DNA from: Treponema sp. UBA1747
GTDB taxonomy: Bacteria; Spirochaetota; Spirochaetia; Treponematales; Treponemataceae
NCBI GenBank assembly: GCA_002315375.1
Contig: DCHR01000031.1
Location: 1 to 35,468 of the forward strand
Direction: 5' to 3'
DNA length: 35,468 bases
The notes under the pieces were generated by a model that worked only from the letters and a program-made list of their open reading frames with translations, was not told the DNA's origin and did no database searches. The translations under genes were made by a program, and so were the position numbers. The stretch's first letter is position 1; every line of letters starts with the position of its first letter. This document shows, in pieces, positions 1 to 8,300 of the stretch.

Positions 1-885
1 ATGGTTTTCCAGAACTACGCTCTTTACCCACATATGACAGTATATGATAACATGGCATTCGGTCTTAAAATCCGCAAAATGGATAAAGCTGAAATCGACC
101 GCCGTGTTCGCGATGCTGCAAAACAGCTCGACCTTACACAGTACCTGGATCGTAAGCCAAAGGCTCTTTCCGGTGGACAGCGCCAGCGTGTTGCTGTAGG
201 ACGTGCTATCGTTCGTAATCCAAAAGTATTCCTTTTCGACGAACCACTTTCTAACCTTGACGCTAAACTCCGCGTTACAATGCGTTCTGAACTTGCAGCT
301 CTTCACAACAGACTTCAGGCTACAATGATCTACGTTACACACGACCAGATCGAAGCTATGACACTTGGTACAAAAATCGTTGTTATGAAAGACGGTGTTA
401 TCCAGCAGATTGGTGCTCCACTTTACCTGTACAACAACCCAATCAACAAGTTCGTAGCAGGCTTCATCGGAACACCTCCAATGAACTTCCTGACAGTAAA
501 AGTTCTTGAAAAGAACGGTGCTATCGTTTGTGACGAAGGATCATTCGAAATCAACCCAACAGCTGAACAGGCTAAAAAACTTAAGGAATACGTTGGAAAA
601 GAAGTTTCATTCGGTATCCGTCCAGAAGATCTTATGTACACAGACAAACCTGTTGCACAGGACAACATGCAGATGAAAATCACTAACAAGGAACCACTTG
701 GTGCTGAAACACACCTGTACCTCATTTCTAACAAAGGTCAGTCAATCATCGCTAAGACAACAGCTAACGCTGAATTCCGCCTTGGTGACGCTGTAAACGT
801 TGTTCCAAACATGGAAAAAGCAAAGTTCTTCGCTATGGATGAAGGCGAACTGAACATTTGTGATGACATCGAAAAGAAATGGTAA
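1..885 (+). CDS. ABC transporter ATP-binding protein, MalK/UgpC type (5' partial)
   Basis: This is the nucleotide-binding subunit of a carbohydrate or glycerol-phosphate importer. It hydrolyses ATP on the cytoplasmic face to drive uptake. Visible in the 294 residues are the Q-loop region (VFQNYALYPHMTV, residues 2-14), the ABC signature LSGGQRQR (56-63), Walker B VFLFDEP (76-82) and the switch histidine in THD (His114). A C-terminal MalK-like regulatory/OB region follows from about residue 150. The Walker A motif and roughly the first 80 residues are missing, so the ATG at base 1 is internal and the gene begins before the window. Family members are usually about 360-375 residues. Codon choice is strongly biased (Thr mostly ACA, Pro mostly CCA, Asn mostly AAC), which suggests high expression. 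A strong terminator follows. The substrate cannot be told from this subunit, because such ATPases often serve several importers. Confidence 0.93.
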   Translation: MVFQNYALYPHMTVYDNMAFGLKIRKMDKAEIDRRVRDAAKQLDLTQYLDRKPKALSGGQRQRVAVGRAIVRNPKVFLFDEPLSNLDAKLRVTMRSELAALHNRLQATMIYVTHDQIEAMTLGTKIVVMKDGVIQQIGAPLYLYNNPINKFVAGFIGTPPMNFLTVKVLEKNGAIVCDEGSFEINPTAEQAKKLKEYVGKEVSFGIRPEDLMYTDKPVAQDNMQMKITNKEPLGAETHLYLISNKGQSIIAKTTANAEFRLGDAVNVVPNMEKAKFFAMDEGELNICDDIEKKW

Positions 886-910
886 TTTAATTACCATTTA
901 AGGTGATAGA

Positions 911-938
911 AACCTCCTGAGAAATCAGGAGGTTTTTT
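911..938 (+). terminator. Intrinsic terminator of the ABC ATPase gene
   Basis: A perfect 10-bp stem (AACCTCCTGA / TCAGGAGGTT) with a GAAA loop runs into a T-run. It lies 26 bases after the stop codon and ends the upstream transport operon. Confidence 0.9.
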
Positions 939-969
939 GTTTTAAATTCCCTGGTTTTGAAAAGGGACC

Positions 970-1088
970 GAGGAACTTACAAAAGGGACAGGGATAAGTG
1001 TTTGATGAGCGGAGGAACTTACAAAAGGGACAGAGATAAATGTTTGATGCGGGGGAACATACAAAGGGGACAGAGATAAGTGTTTGAT
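970..1088 (+). repeat. Three tandem copies of a ~40-42 bp intergenic repeat
   Basis: The unit runs GAACTTACAAAAGGGACAG, then GATAAGTGTTTGATG. The GAACTT/GAACAT starts are at 973, 1015 and 1055, and TGTTTGAT is at 999, 1041 and 1081, giving periods of 42 and 40 bp. A degenerate AAAAGGGACCG just before (960-970) may be a remnant of another copy. The array fills most of the 288-base gap between the ABC ATPase and the chemoreceptor gene. The GGGACAG core resembles the GGGGACAGACCCC repeats found at 3121, 3146 and 34068. Confidence 0.85.
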
Positions 1089-1109
1089 TTGTTGAAAAAT
1101 TTAAAGAAT

Positions 1110-1138
1110 TTGTTAATTTTAAATATGAGTGATAGAAT
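1110..1138 (+). promoter_or_regulatory. Candidate sigma-70-type promoter for the chemoreceptor gene
   Basis: TTGTTA (1110-1115), a 17-bp spacer and TAGAAT (1133-1138) predict a start near 1145, about 29 bases before the ATG at 1174. A second TATAAT at 1145-1150 has no good -35 box. This is inferred from the hexamers only. Confidence 0.45.
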
Positions 1139-1173
1139 ATTATTTATAATTTAACATTTTGGAGATTTGGTTT

Positions 1174-3036
1174 ATGAGTGATGCTACAGTAAAGTCGGGA
1201 AATCCCCGGCCCAGATTTACAGTTCTGTTGTTCAGTTATCTGACTTTCTTTTCCCCGGTAATTGGTATGCCCCTTTTTGTTCTTTCTGCAAATCAGTTGT
1301 CTTTCGCAGAGGTGATAGGCCTTTTCAGAGGAATCGCTTTCCAGTTGTTTTTCTGGATTCTGCTTGTCCTTCCAATTGTTCTTTATTTTTTGTTTATTCC
1401 GAAAATCAGAAGTTATAATGGAACAGAGCAAAGCGCCAGAAAAGCAAATGTTGCTTTTAAGTGTTATACCATCTTAAGCATTGTTCTTCCTTTGCTTTTG
1501 AATCTGGTTCAGCCCCAATTTATGGTAAAAGAAACAGGTTTGGAGTTTTATCATGGCGGTGCTCTGGTGATTTTCAGTGCTTTTGCGGGAGTCGGATTGT
1601 ATTGCACTCCGTTCTATGTTCTTTTTACACAGGCTCTTTCAAAATACATGGTATTTATTCCTCTGGATAAAAAGCGGCTGGGATTCGAACTGGCTTCGGC
1701 AGCGCTGCTTGTCGGGGCATTCAGTTCTTTTGGCGCAATCAGCCTTATTTTTGCTTTTATGCAGCGTCTTCAGGAGCCCGGGGTTCCTGTCGCACATTAT
1801 ATAAGTAAAGCTGTTTATCCGTATATGGTATTTTCTGTCATTATCTGTGCTGTTGATATGAAGCTTCTTATGAGGGATAAGGCTAAGCGTATCAAAGAAC
1901 TGGATGTTTTTGCAGGTAAAGTAAGTACCGGGGATTATACTTCCGATGAGCTTCTGGTTTTGAGCAGGGATAGATTCGGTGTTCTGGCTCTGGATTTTAA
2001 TCAGTTCAGTGAAAATACAAGAAATCTGATTCGCGAAATACAGTCTTCGGGGCAGGTTACTACAGAAACCCTGGAACAGCTTACTGTCTGTATTGAGCAG
2101 ATGACCAATGCGATTTCCGGGTTAGCTTTGAAAATCGAGTCAGTTAAAAATGATATGACGGATCAGACTGCAGGTGTTGAAGAAACCCGTGCTACTGTAA
2201 CTCAGATAACAGGAAATCTTGAAACGTTGGGTGGGAATATTGCTACTCAGGCAGATTCTGTTGAAGAGGCCAGTGCCGCAATTGAGCAGATGGTAGCAAA
2301 TATTAAGTCTGTAAATGCTATTCTTGAGCATAACTCTGATTCTATCAGGATTCTTAATGAAGAAACTTCAACCGGACAGAAACGAGTTATGGAAGCGGTT
2401 GAAACAGCAAAAAAGATTTCAGAAGAATCAGCCGGCATGCAGGAAGCCAGTACAGTTATTTCACATATTGCAAGCCAGACAAATCTTCTGGCAATGAATG
2501 CTGCAATTGAAGCTGCTCATGCCGGAGAAGCGGGAAAAGGTTTTGCTGTTGTTGCTGATGAAATCCGAAAGCTTTCTGAAGATTCCAACAGCCAGAGTAA
2601 GGCTATTACGGAACGTCTGAAGAATTTGAGTGATCTTATTAATGAAGTTCTGGGAAATACAAGTGCCGTTCAGCAGCAGTTCGGTAAGATTTACGAACTT
2701 GCACAGAATGTTCAGAATCAGGAAACGGTAATTAACCAGGCAATGAATGAACAGACTGAAGGTTCTGTGCAGGTTATTAATTCTGTCAGGTCCATTAATG
2801 AACAGACATACATGGTAAAAGAAAATTCAAATGAAATGCTTACCGGCAGCCGTGAAGTCCTGATTGAGATGGATAAATTGTCTGATATAGCACAGAGAAT
2901 CAATGACCTTATGAACGAGATGAACAATGATACTACAGAAATCAATCATGCTATCGGTTCAGTTCATGGTGCCCTTGATAAAAATACTCAGGCTTCTGAG
3001 GCTTTGACTGCACAAACTGAGAAATTTGTAATCTAA
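1174..3036 (+). CDS. Methyl-accepting chemotaxis protein with six-TM sensor region
   Basis: This inner-membrane chemoreceptor would signal through CheW/CheA to the flagellar motor. It has 620 residues. Six hydrophobic segments (about 15-38, 54-76, 96-113, 128-152, 171-196, 214-233) occupy the N-terminal third, with no large periplasmic ligand domain. A HAMP-like linker follows (about 234-285). A long methyl-accepting coiled coil comes next, with the conserved hairpin tip at about 429-465 (QTNLLAMNAAIEAAHAGEAG, then GKGFAVVADEIRKLSE). The start at 1174 is chosen because GGAG (1161-1164) lies nine bases upstream. An in-frame ATG at 1159 would lie ahead of that ribosome binding site. The gene is monocistronic, bounded by terminators. 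The ligand is unknown. The membrane-buried sensor suggests a membrane-related or transported cue rather than a periplasmic ligand, which is inference. Confidence 0.93.
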   Translation: MSDATVKSGNPRPRFTVLLFSYLTFFSPVIGMPLFVLSANQLSFAEVIGLFRGIAFQLFFWILLVLPIVLYFLFIPKIRSYNGTEQSARKANVAFKCYTILSIVLPLLLNLVQPQFMVKETGLEFYHGGALVIFSAFAGVGLYCTPFYVLFTQALSKYMVFIPLDKKRLGFELASAALLVGAFSSFGAISLIFAFMQRLQEPGVPVAHYISKAVYPYMVFSVIICAVDMKLLMRDKAKRIKELDVFAGKVSTGDYTSDELLVLSRDRFGVLALDFNQFSENTRNLIREIQSSGQVTTETLEQLTVCIEQMTNAISGLALKIESVKNDMTDQTAGVEETRATVTQITGNLETLGGNIATQADSVEEASAAIEQMVANIKSVNAILEHNSDSIRILNEETSTGQKRVMEAVETAKKISEESAGMQEASTVISHIASQTNLLAMNAAIEAAHAGEAGKGFAVVADEIRKLSEDSNSQSKAITERLKNLSDLINEVLGNTSAVQQQFGKIYELAQNVQNQETVINQAMNEQTEGSVQVINSVRSINEQTYMVKENSNEMLTGSREVLIEMDKLSDIAQRINDLMNEMNNDTTEINHAIGSVHGALDKNTQASEALTAQTEKFVI

Positions 3037-3066
3037 AGAACAGTTTTTTCTGAATAAAACGAAAGT

Positions 3067-3103
3067 GCCCTGGAAATCGGAAGATTTACGGGGCTTTTTT
3101 TTT
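3067..3103 (+). terminator. Intrinsic terminator of the chemoreceptor gene
   Basis: Outer arms GCCC (3067-3070) and GGGC (3091-3094) and an inner AAATC/GATTT stem form an interrupted hairpin, followed by nine T residues (3095-3103). Confidence 0.8.
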
Positions 3104-3120
3104 GCGGGAAGAGAAAGAAA

Positions 3121-3160
3121 GGGGGACAGACCCCTTTTAGACAGAGGGGACAGACCTCCT
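3121..3160 (+). repeat. Two copies of the GGGGACAGACCCC-type intergenic repeat
   Basis: GGGGGACAGACCCCTTTT (3121-3138) and GGGGACAGACCTCC (3146-3159) lie 25 bases apart between the chemoreceptor terminator and the RNase gene. The first can fold as AAAGGGG/CCCCTTT. In the second the arms change together to GAGG/CCTC, so complementarity is retained. Confidence 0.75.
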
Positions 3161-3182
3161 TTTTTTCAAAAGGATTTTCCTT

Positions 3183-3197
3183 TATAATAGAAATATG
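3183..3197 (+). promoter_or_regulatory. -10 box placed for a leaderless start of the RNase gene
   Basis: TATAAT (3183-3188) is followed by exactly six bases and then the ATG at 3195, so transcription should begin at or within a base or two of the start codon. The position 17 bp upstream is only T-rich. No Shine-Dalgarno sequence is suitably placed: the nearest AGGA is about 22 bases upstream and ahead of the -10 box. The same arrangement occurs at 25386 and 34104. Confidence 0.6.
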
Positions 3198-5102
3198 CTA
3201 AATAAAAACGCTCTTGTTTTATATAAATCGAACGCGGCAGTTGTATTGTCTCAGGAAGGAGACAAGTATCAGATTCGCTGGTGTTCACAGCCTGCAACTC
3301 CAACCGGGAAAAAAGCTGTGTATTCTGAACAGAAGGTTCGTGAAAAGGATTTTATTACATTAAGTGAAAATGCCTGTTCTTCACTGGAAAAGGTTCTGGA
3401 AAAGGCAGGGGCTTTGGAAAGTCTTGAAGCAGGTCTCCGGGAAGCTTATGAACTTTTTTCATCTGATGACCAGATGTCCGGAATCAGTTTGAATGATATT
3501 TCCGAAATGGCAACAGGCAGTGTTGAACCGGATACAATTTTTGCAGTTTATCAGGCTTTGCGTAATTCTATGCTTTTCAGTCAGGATGAAGATGCTTTTA
3601 AAGCCGGAGAGTTGAAGTTCAATCTGAGAACAGAAGATGAAATAAACGCACTGAAACAGAAGCTTGATGAAAAAGAACATGCGGCAGAGATTCGTGCGGC
3701 CTTTATTCAGCGCCTTAAGGAAAAGAAACTGAATCTTCCCGATGATTCCCGCTTTATGGGAGAAATTGAAAGCTTTGCTCTCGGAAAAATGGAAAAATCG
3801 AAGACTCTGGAGGAAGCAAGGCTGCCACAGGATATTCAGAAAGCTCATAAACTCCTTATAGAGACAGGAATCTGGGATTATACCAAGAATCCTTATCCAA
3901 CGAGATTTGGATTTGCCTTTGATTCAGCAAGTGAAGGCCTGGGTGCGGTTCCGGAAGAGGAACGTGTTGAAGTTCCGGGTGTTGCATATGCCATAGACTC
4001 GGAACACTCGACTGACCCGGATGATGCCATCAGTTTTGACGGCGAATATTTATGGGTTCATATTGCGGACCCTGCCAGTTTTGTAATGCCTGACAGTCCT
4101 GTAGATATTGCTGCCCGTAACAGGGGAACCACTTTGTATATTCCTGAAGGTGCTTCACGAATGCTTTGTGAAGAGGCTCTGGAAGATTATGCTCTGGGAC
4201 TTAAGGAAATAAGTACTGCTTTGAGTTTTAAGGTGAAGTTCAATGAAGAAACCGGAGTTGAAAGCTGCGAAGTTTTGAAAACCCGGGTTCGCGTAAAAAG
4301 ACTTACCTATAAGCAGGCCGAAGAACAGAAGGATTCTGATGAACTGAAAGTTTTCTTCGATATTGCGCGGAAAAATCTGGCAAGACGTAACCGCCGCGGT
4401 GCCGTATCAATAAATTTTCCTGAAGTTCATATCAGCGTAGATAAAGAAACAAAGAAGGTTTCTCTTGAACCGGAATTAAAATATGAATCCAATGATATGA
4501 TTATGGAAATGATGCTTCTTGCAGGAGAAGGTGCTGCCAAGTTTGCAGAAAAAAATAATATTCCTTTTCCTTTCGTTGGACAGGAAGCTCCGGATTTCCC
4601 TGATTCAGTTCCTGAAGGATTTGCAGGAGACTTTGCACGGATTAAATGTATGCGAAAGCGTAGTGTGGGTATTACACCTATGGCTCATGCCGGACTTGGT
4701 CTTTCTGTTTATACACAGGTTACAAGTCCTCTCCGCCGCTATGGAGACCTTATTGCTCATCAGCAGCTTCGGGCTTATCTGGATGGCCGCCGGCTGCTTG
4801 ATAAGGATGATATGCTCCTGAGGGTTTCTGCAGGTGATGCAGCGGCTATTGCTGCCAAGAAAGCAAGCCGTCTTTCTGAAACTCACTGGAAACTTGTTTA
4901 TCTGATTCAGAATCCGGACTGGACAGGGGATGCTTTTGTTCTGGATCATAAAGGAAAAGACACGCTGTTCCTTATTCCGTCACTTGATATGCAAACCACA
5001 ATGCAGGGATGCAGTCATCTGGAACTGAATGAAAAGGTTACCTTGAAAATGGAACGCTGTGAAATAAGTACACAGGAAGTTCTGTTTCAGATTGTAAGCT
5101 GA
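3195..5102 (+). CDS. RNase II/R-family 3'-5' exoribonuclease (RNB domain)
   Basis: This is a cytoplasmic processive ribonuclease that degrades RNA from the 3' end using Mg2+. The 635-residue protein has the RNB catalytic domain in its middle and C-terminal half. The acidic cluster Asp268, Asp274, Asp276, Asp277 (in AIDSEHSTDPDDAIS) has exactly the spacing of E. coli RNase II Asp201/207/209/210, so the metal site looks intact. TSPLRRYGDLIAHQQL (near residue 515) matches the conserved RNB helix. The first 230 residues are divergent and I could not assign cold-shock domains with confidence. The last ~60 residues may be a degenerate S1/OB fold. It is shorter than a typical RNase R (about 700-800) and closer to RNase II (644). 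It appears monocistronic, with its own -10 box and terminator. Whether it acts as RNase II or RNase R is undecided. Confidence 0.9.
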   Translation: MLNKNALVLYKSNAAVVLSQEGDKYQIRWCSQPATPTGKKAVYSEQKVREKDFITLSENACSSLEKVLEKAGALESLEAGLREAYELFSSDDQMSGISLNDISEMATGSVEPDTIFAVYQALRNSMLFSQDEDAFKAGELKFNLRTEDEINALKQKLDEKEHAAEIRAAFIQRLKEKKLNLPDDSRFMGEIESFALGKMEKSKTLEEARLPQDIQKAHKLLIETGIWDYTKNPYPTRFGFAFDSASEGLGAVPEEERVEVPGVAYAIDSEHSTDPDDAISFDGEYLWVHIADPASFVMPDSPVDIAARNRGTTLYIPEGASRMLCEEALEDYALGLKEISTALSFKVKFNEETGVESCEVLKTRVRVKRLTYKQAEEQKDSDELKVFFDIARKNLARRNRRGAVSINFPEVHISVDKETKKVSLEPELKYESNDMIMEMMLLAGEGAAKFAEKNNIPFPFVGQEAPDFPDSVPEGFAGDFARIKCMRKRSVGITPMAHAGLGLSVYTQVTSPLRRYGDLIAHQQLRAYLDGRRLLDKDDMLLRVSAGDAAAIAAKKASRLSETHWKLVYLIQNPDWTGDAFVLDHKGKDTLFLIPSLDMQTTMQGCSHLELNEKVTLKMERCEISTQEVLFQIVS

Positions 5103-5122
5103 AAAAATAGCTCAGTATAAAG

Positions 5123-5167
5123 GCCTGCAGAAACGGATTTATTTTCTGATTTCGCAGGCTTTTTTTT
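5123..5167 (+). terminator. Intrinsic terminator of the RNase gene
   Basis: GCCTGC (5123-5128) pairs with GCAGGC (5154-5159), with AGAAA/TTTCT pairing inside, followed by eight T residues. It begins about 20 bases after the stop codon. Confidence 0.8.
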
Positions 5168-5278
5168 ATTTAACCTTTCTGAATCAGGAAGCAAAGACCT
5201 GTACAGGTTCATGAAGTATTTCTAAGACAGCAGATTAAATTCACCGATATTTGAAGAGGATAGGTGTATCTGTGTCCG

Positions 5279-5295
5279 AAAAGGGACATGGGGCC
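5279..5295 (+). repeat. Degenerate GGGACA-type intergenic repeat
   Basis: AAAAGGGACATGGGGCC resembles the GGGGACAGACCCC repeats but lacks the CCCC arm. It lies 44 bases before the start codon of the giant gene. Membership in the same family is tentative. Confidence 0.4.
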
Positions 5296-5303
5296 TTGGA
5301 CTT

Positions 5304-5330
5304 TTTAGAGATATGAACTTAGTGTATAAT
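5304..5330 (+). promoter_or_regulatory. Candidate promoter of the giant surface-protein gene
   Basis: TATAAT at 5325-5330 has a weak -35-like TTTAGA at 5304-5309 (15-bp spacer). A better-looking TTGGAC at 5296-5301 is too far away (23 bp). The predicted transcription start falls at about 5337-5340, right at the ATG at 5340. This argues against the upstream in-frame ATG at 5313, which would lie before the transcript begins. Confidence 0.45.
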
Positions 5331-5339
5331 AGTAAAGAT

Positions 5340-8300
5340 ATGAAAAGCAGTATTGCGTGTGGAATTTTATATAGAAGAAATCCTCTTTTAAAGCGCCTGG
5401 CGGCTCTGGTCGCAGTTTTGTTTATGTGTACAGGCGTTCTGTGGGCCGGTGATTTTTATTTCAGAGGAACCGGTTCATGGGAAACTGCATCTGAATGGAC
5501 TGACTTTGCGGGCGTTTCCCTGGATGCGGTCCCTGGAGCAGATGATACTGTTTATATCGTAAGCGGTGCAGTTTGTTCTGTTTCTTCTGATGTAACTGTT
5601 ACCGGACTTAATGTTGAAGGCACTCTGAATGTAACTGGAGCAACCTTAAGCGTCAGTGATGGAGTTTCTGCCGGAGCTTCTTCGAGTCTTGTTATTGATA
5701 ACGGAAAACTTTTCTTTACCGGAGCTGAAGCTGTTACAATTCCATCTGCTGTGTTCAGAAACAGTGTTGCATTGTATGGAAAGGACCTTACTTTTACTGC
5801 TGTAACTTATGATTCAAAACCGGATGTGACCATCGGAAACGGAACTAAATGGACTGACGGAGTAGTGACGATTCCAGGAGGAACTTTAGGAACCCTTACA
5901 CTGGAACCAGACAGTATTCTTTTTAAGCCGGCAGGCGCATTAATTCTGAATTCTTTTGTAGCTGCTGCTTCAACAAAAAAACTGGATCTGGACGGACAGG
6001 ACCTTACTGTAAATGGTGACTATACAAATAATATAAATGTTACTAATGGTGGAAACCTTACCGTAAACGGTGATTTTACCAATAACAATGCTTTTGCATC
6101 GACTGGAACTGTTCTTGTTACAGGGGATCTTTCCAATGACTGTCTGGGCTGGCAGAAAATTACAGGAAGTTCCGGTGTTACCGTTCAGGGAAGTGTTCTT
6201 TCAAACAGCGGTCAGATTTTATCTCCTTCAGGGACTGTTTCTGTTACCGGTAATATGGAAACTGCAGGAATAATTTCCGGTGAGTCTGTAACAGTTGGAG
6301 GAACCCTTAATCAAAGTGCCGGTAAGATAACAGGAACAAACTCAATATCTGTTACAGGAGCAGCTTCTGTGGCCGGAGAAGTTTTTGCACCAACAATTTC
6401 AACCGGTAACCTTACGATTGAGTCAGCAGCAAATTTTCATGATTTTTACACGCTTAATGTAGAGGGTGAACTTCATAATGCCGGAATCTTCAATTTTAAG
6501 GACAATGCCAATGTCACTGTTTCCAAAGGATTTTATAATACCGCATCTATTGATACATGGAATGTTCTGAACCTGAATGCCGAAGGCTTTGACAACAGTG
6601 GAACCGTGAAACTGAATGGAATTGCTTCCACCATAACTGTGTCCAGGGCTTTTATAGACAGTTCATCTACAGGTTCTCTTTATCAGAATCTTGTTCTGGA
6701 TCCCGGGTCTGAAATTGTACTTAATGTTATTGCCGGCTCCGCTACAGTAAATTCTGTTACAACAGATGCCAGTGCAACAGGGACAACAATTGCTGTTTCC
6801 AGCGGAAATTTCGGTTCTTTTGAATATGATAGTATAAGTGGCGGAACTTTATCGATTGAAGGGGCAGCAACATTTGATACTTTGTCTGTAACAAATGCTT
6901 CTGACAGTACCCTGAATGTTACCGGAAGTCCTGCCGTAGAAAATCTTGTTTTGAGCGGGGTCTCTTTAGAGCACCCCTTAAATGTTACAGGAAACGGTAC
7001 AATCAATGCTTCCGGTACAGGAACAGCAACGGGAAGTAACATTTCTTTTGGTGACACATCTCCTGAAGTTACAGGCGGTACTCTTTCAGTAAACAATAGT
7101 TCAGGTATTGCACCAGACGGGGTAACGACTGGAGGAATAACAACTCTTGTCTGGCTTGGTGGAACCAGTACTGTATGGACAGTTCCTGCAAACTGGAACG
7201 GTGGTGTTGTTCCGGACTCAGGGAACACTCAGGATGTATTGATTAAGTACGGCTGTTCAAATTATCCGAAACTTACAGATGACGTATCGGTTGGTAATGC
7301 AACAATTACTGTTTCTTCAGGTGCCATTCTGGATTTGAACGGACATACAATTACAGCCGGCGTAAAATTTGTAAATAAAGGATCCGTAACAGATTCTGAC
7401 GGGGAAGGAACGATTGATGCAGTAGTTGAATCTGCCGGTACCTTTGACGGCGGAAAGAAAATAGCAATTAGCAGCAATCTTTCATTTATCAATAGTTCAG
7501 TGAAAGCAATAAATTCTTCTCTTGAGGTTACCGGGGATATTGATTATGGAACCGCTGATCTAACCTTGAACGGGGTTACAATAAAATCAACCGGTAACCA
7601 GACCTTAAAAGGAACTATTGTTGTTTCTGCTGATTCAACTTTGTCATCTGGCGGCCAGATTTCGATGGGAAGTTCTTCATCTTTTTCTGGTGAAGGAAAA
7701 TTAATTTTTGGCGGTAACTGTACTCTTTCTATAGAAACAGAAAATATAACAAATGATGTCGAGATTGCAGAAAATGCTGTAATTTCTGCTTCTTCGAATA
7801 TTGTTTTGAAAGCGGGATTTTCGAATGCCGGAACCTTTATTTCGTCCGGCACCCTTACAATTGCAGGTGATTTCATAAATACAGGTTATGTCTCCCTTTC
7901 GGAAAAGCTTTATGCTGGCGGGAAGTTTTCAGACAGCGGTTATTCAGAAACACCAAAATCTTCTTATGCCGAAGTTATTTTGAAAAACAATGAATCTGTT
8001 GTATCAGGATCTGCAGAAAAGGTCGATGCAGCTTCAGTTACAAAATTTACTGTCTTAAGAAGCAACGGAGTAAGTTCAGTAAAATTAAACGGCATTTTTA
8101 ATGTAACTGATTTTGATATCGAAGGAATTGATGAAGATCATAAAATTTCTCTTTCTGGATCCGGAATTTTTTATGTTCCTGATTCATTCGAAAAAATCGC
8201 AGCAAATTATTCTGCTTTTTCCGGCGCACCAAAGATTTATAAAAAATCTTCATCATCGGATTCTTCTGAAGGAATCTTTGCGGTTGCAACAAACTCAACA

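Noticed and set aside
970..1088. Tandem repeats at 970-1088 as a CRISPR array.
   Set aside because: Repeats abut with no unique spacers of constant length, only three copies exist and no cas genes are nearby.
1159..1173. In-frame ATG at 1159 as chemoreceptor start.
   Set aside because: The GGAG ribosome binding site (1161-1164) is downstream of it and correctly spaced for the ATG at 1174.
5313..5339. In-frame ATG at 5313 as start of the giant protein (adds nine residues).
   Set aside because: The only good -10 box (TATAAT, 5325-5330) lies downstream of it, and the ATG at 5340 gives a better signal peptide position. No ribosome binding site precedes 5313.
5340..5450. Lipoprotein signal for the giant protein at LFMC (Cys30).
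   Set aside because: The residue before Cys is Met, which is unlike known lipoboxes, and a normal signal peptidase I site (VLWA) lies six residues on.
6683..7228. Minus-strand open frame of 181 codons inside the giant gene, with several similar ones along it.
   Set aside because: The Pro/Val-rich translation is what the complement of Gly/Thr/Asn-rich repeat coding gives. There are no start signals and the plus-strand protein is convincing.
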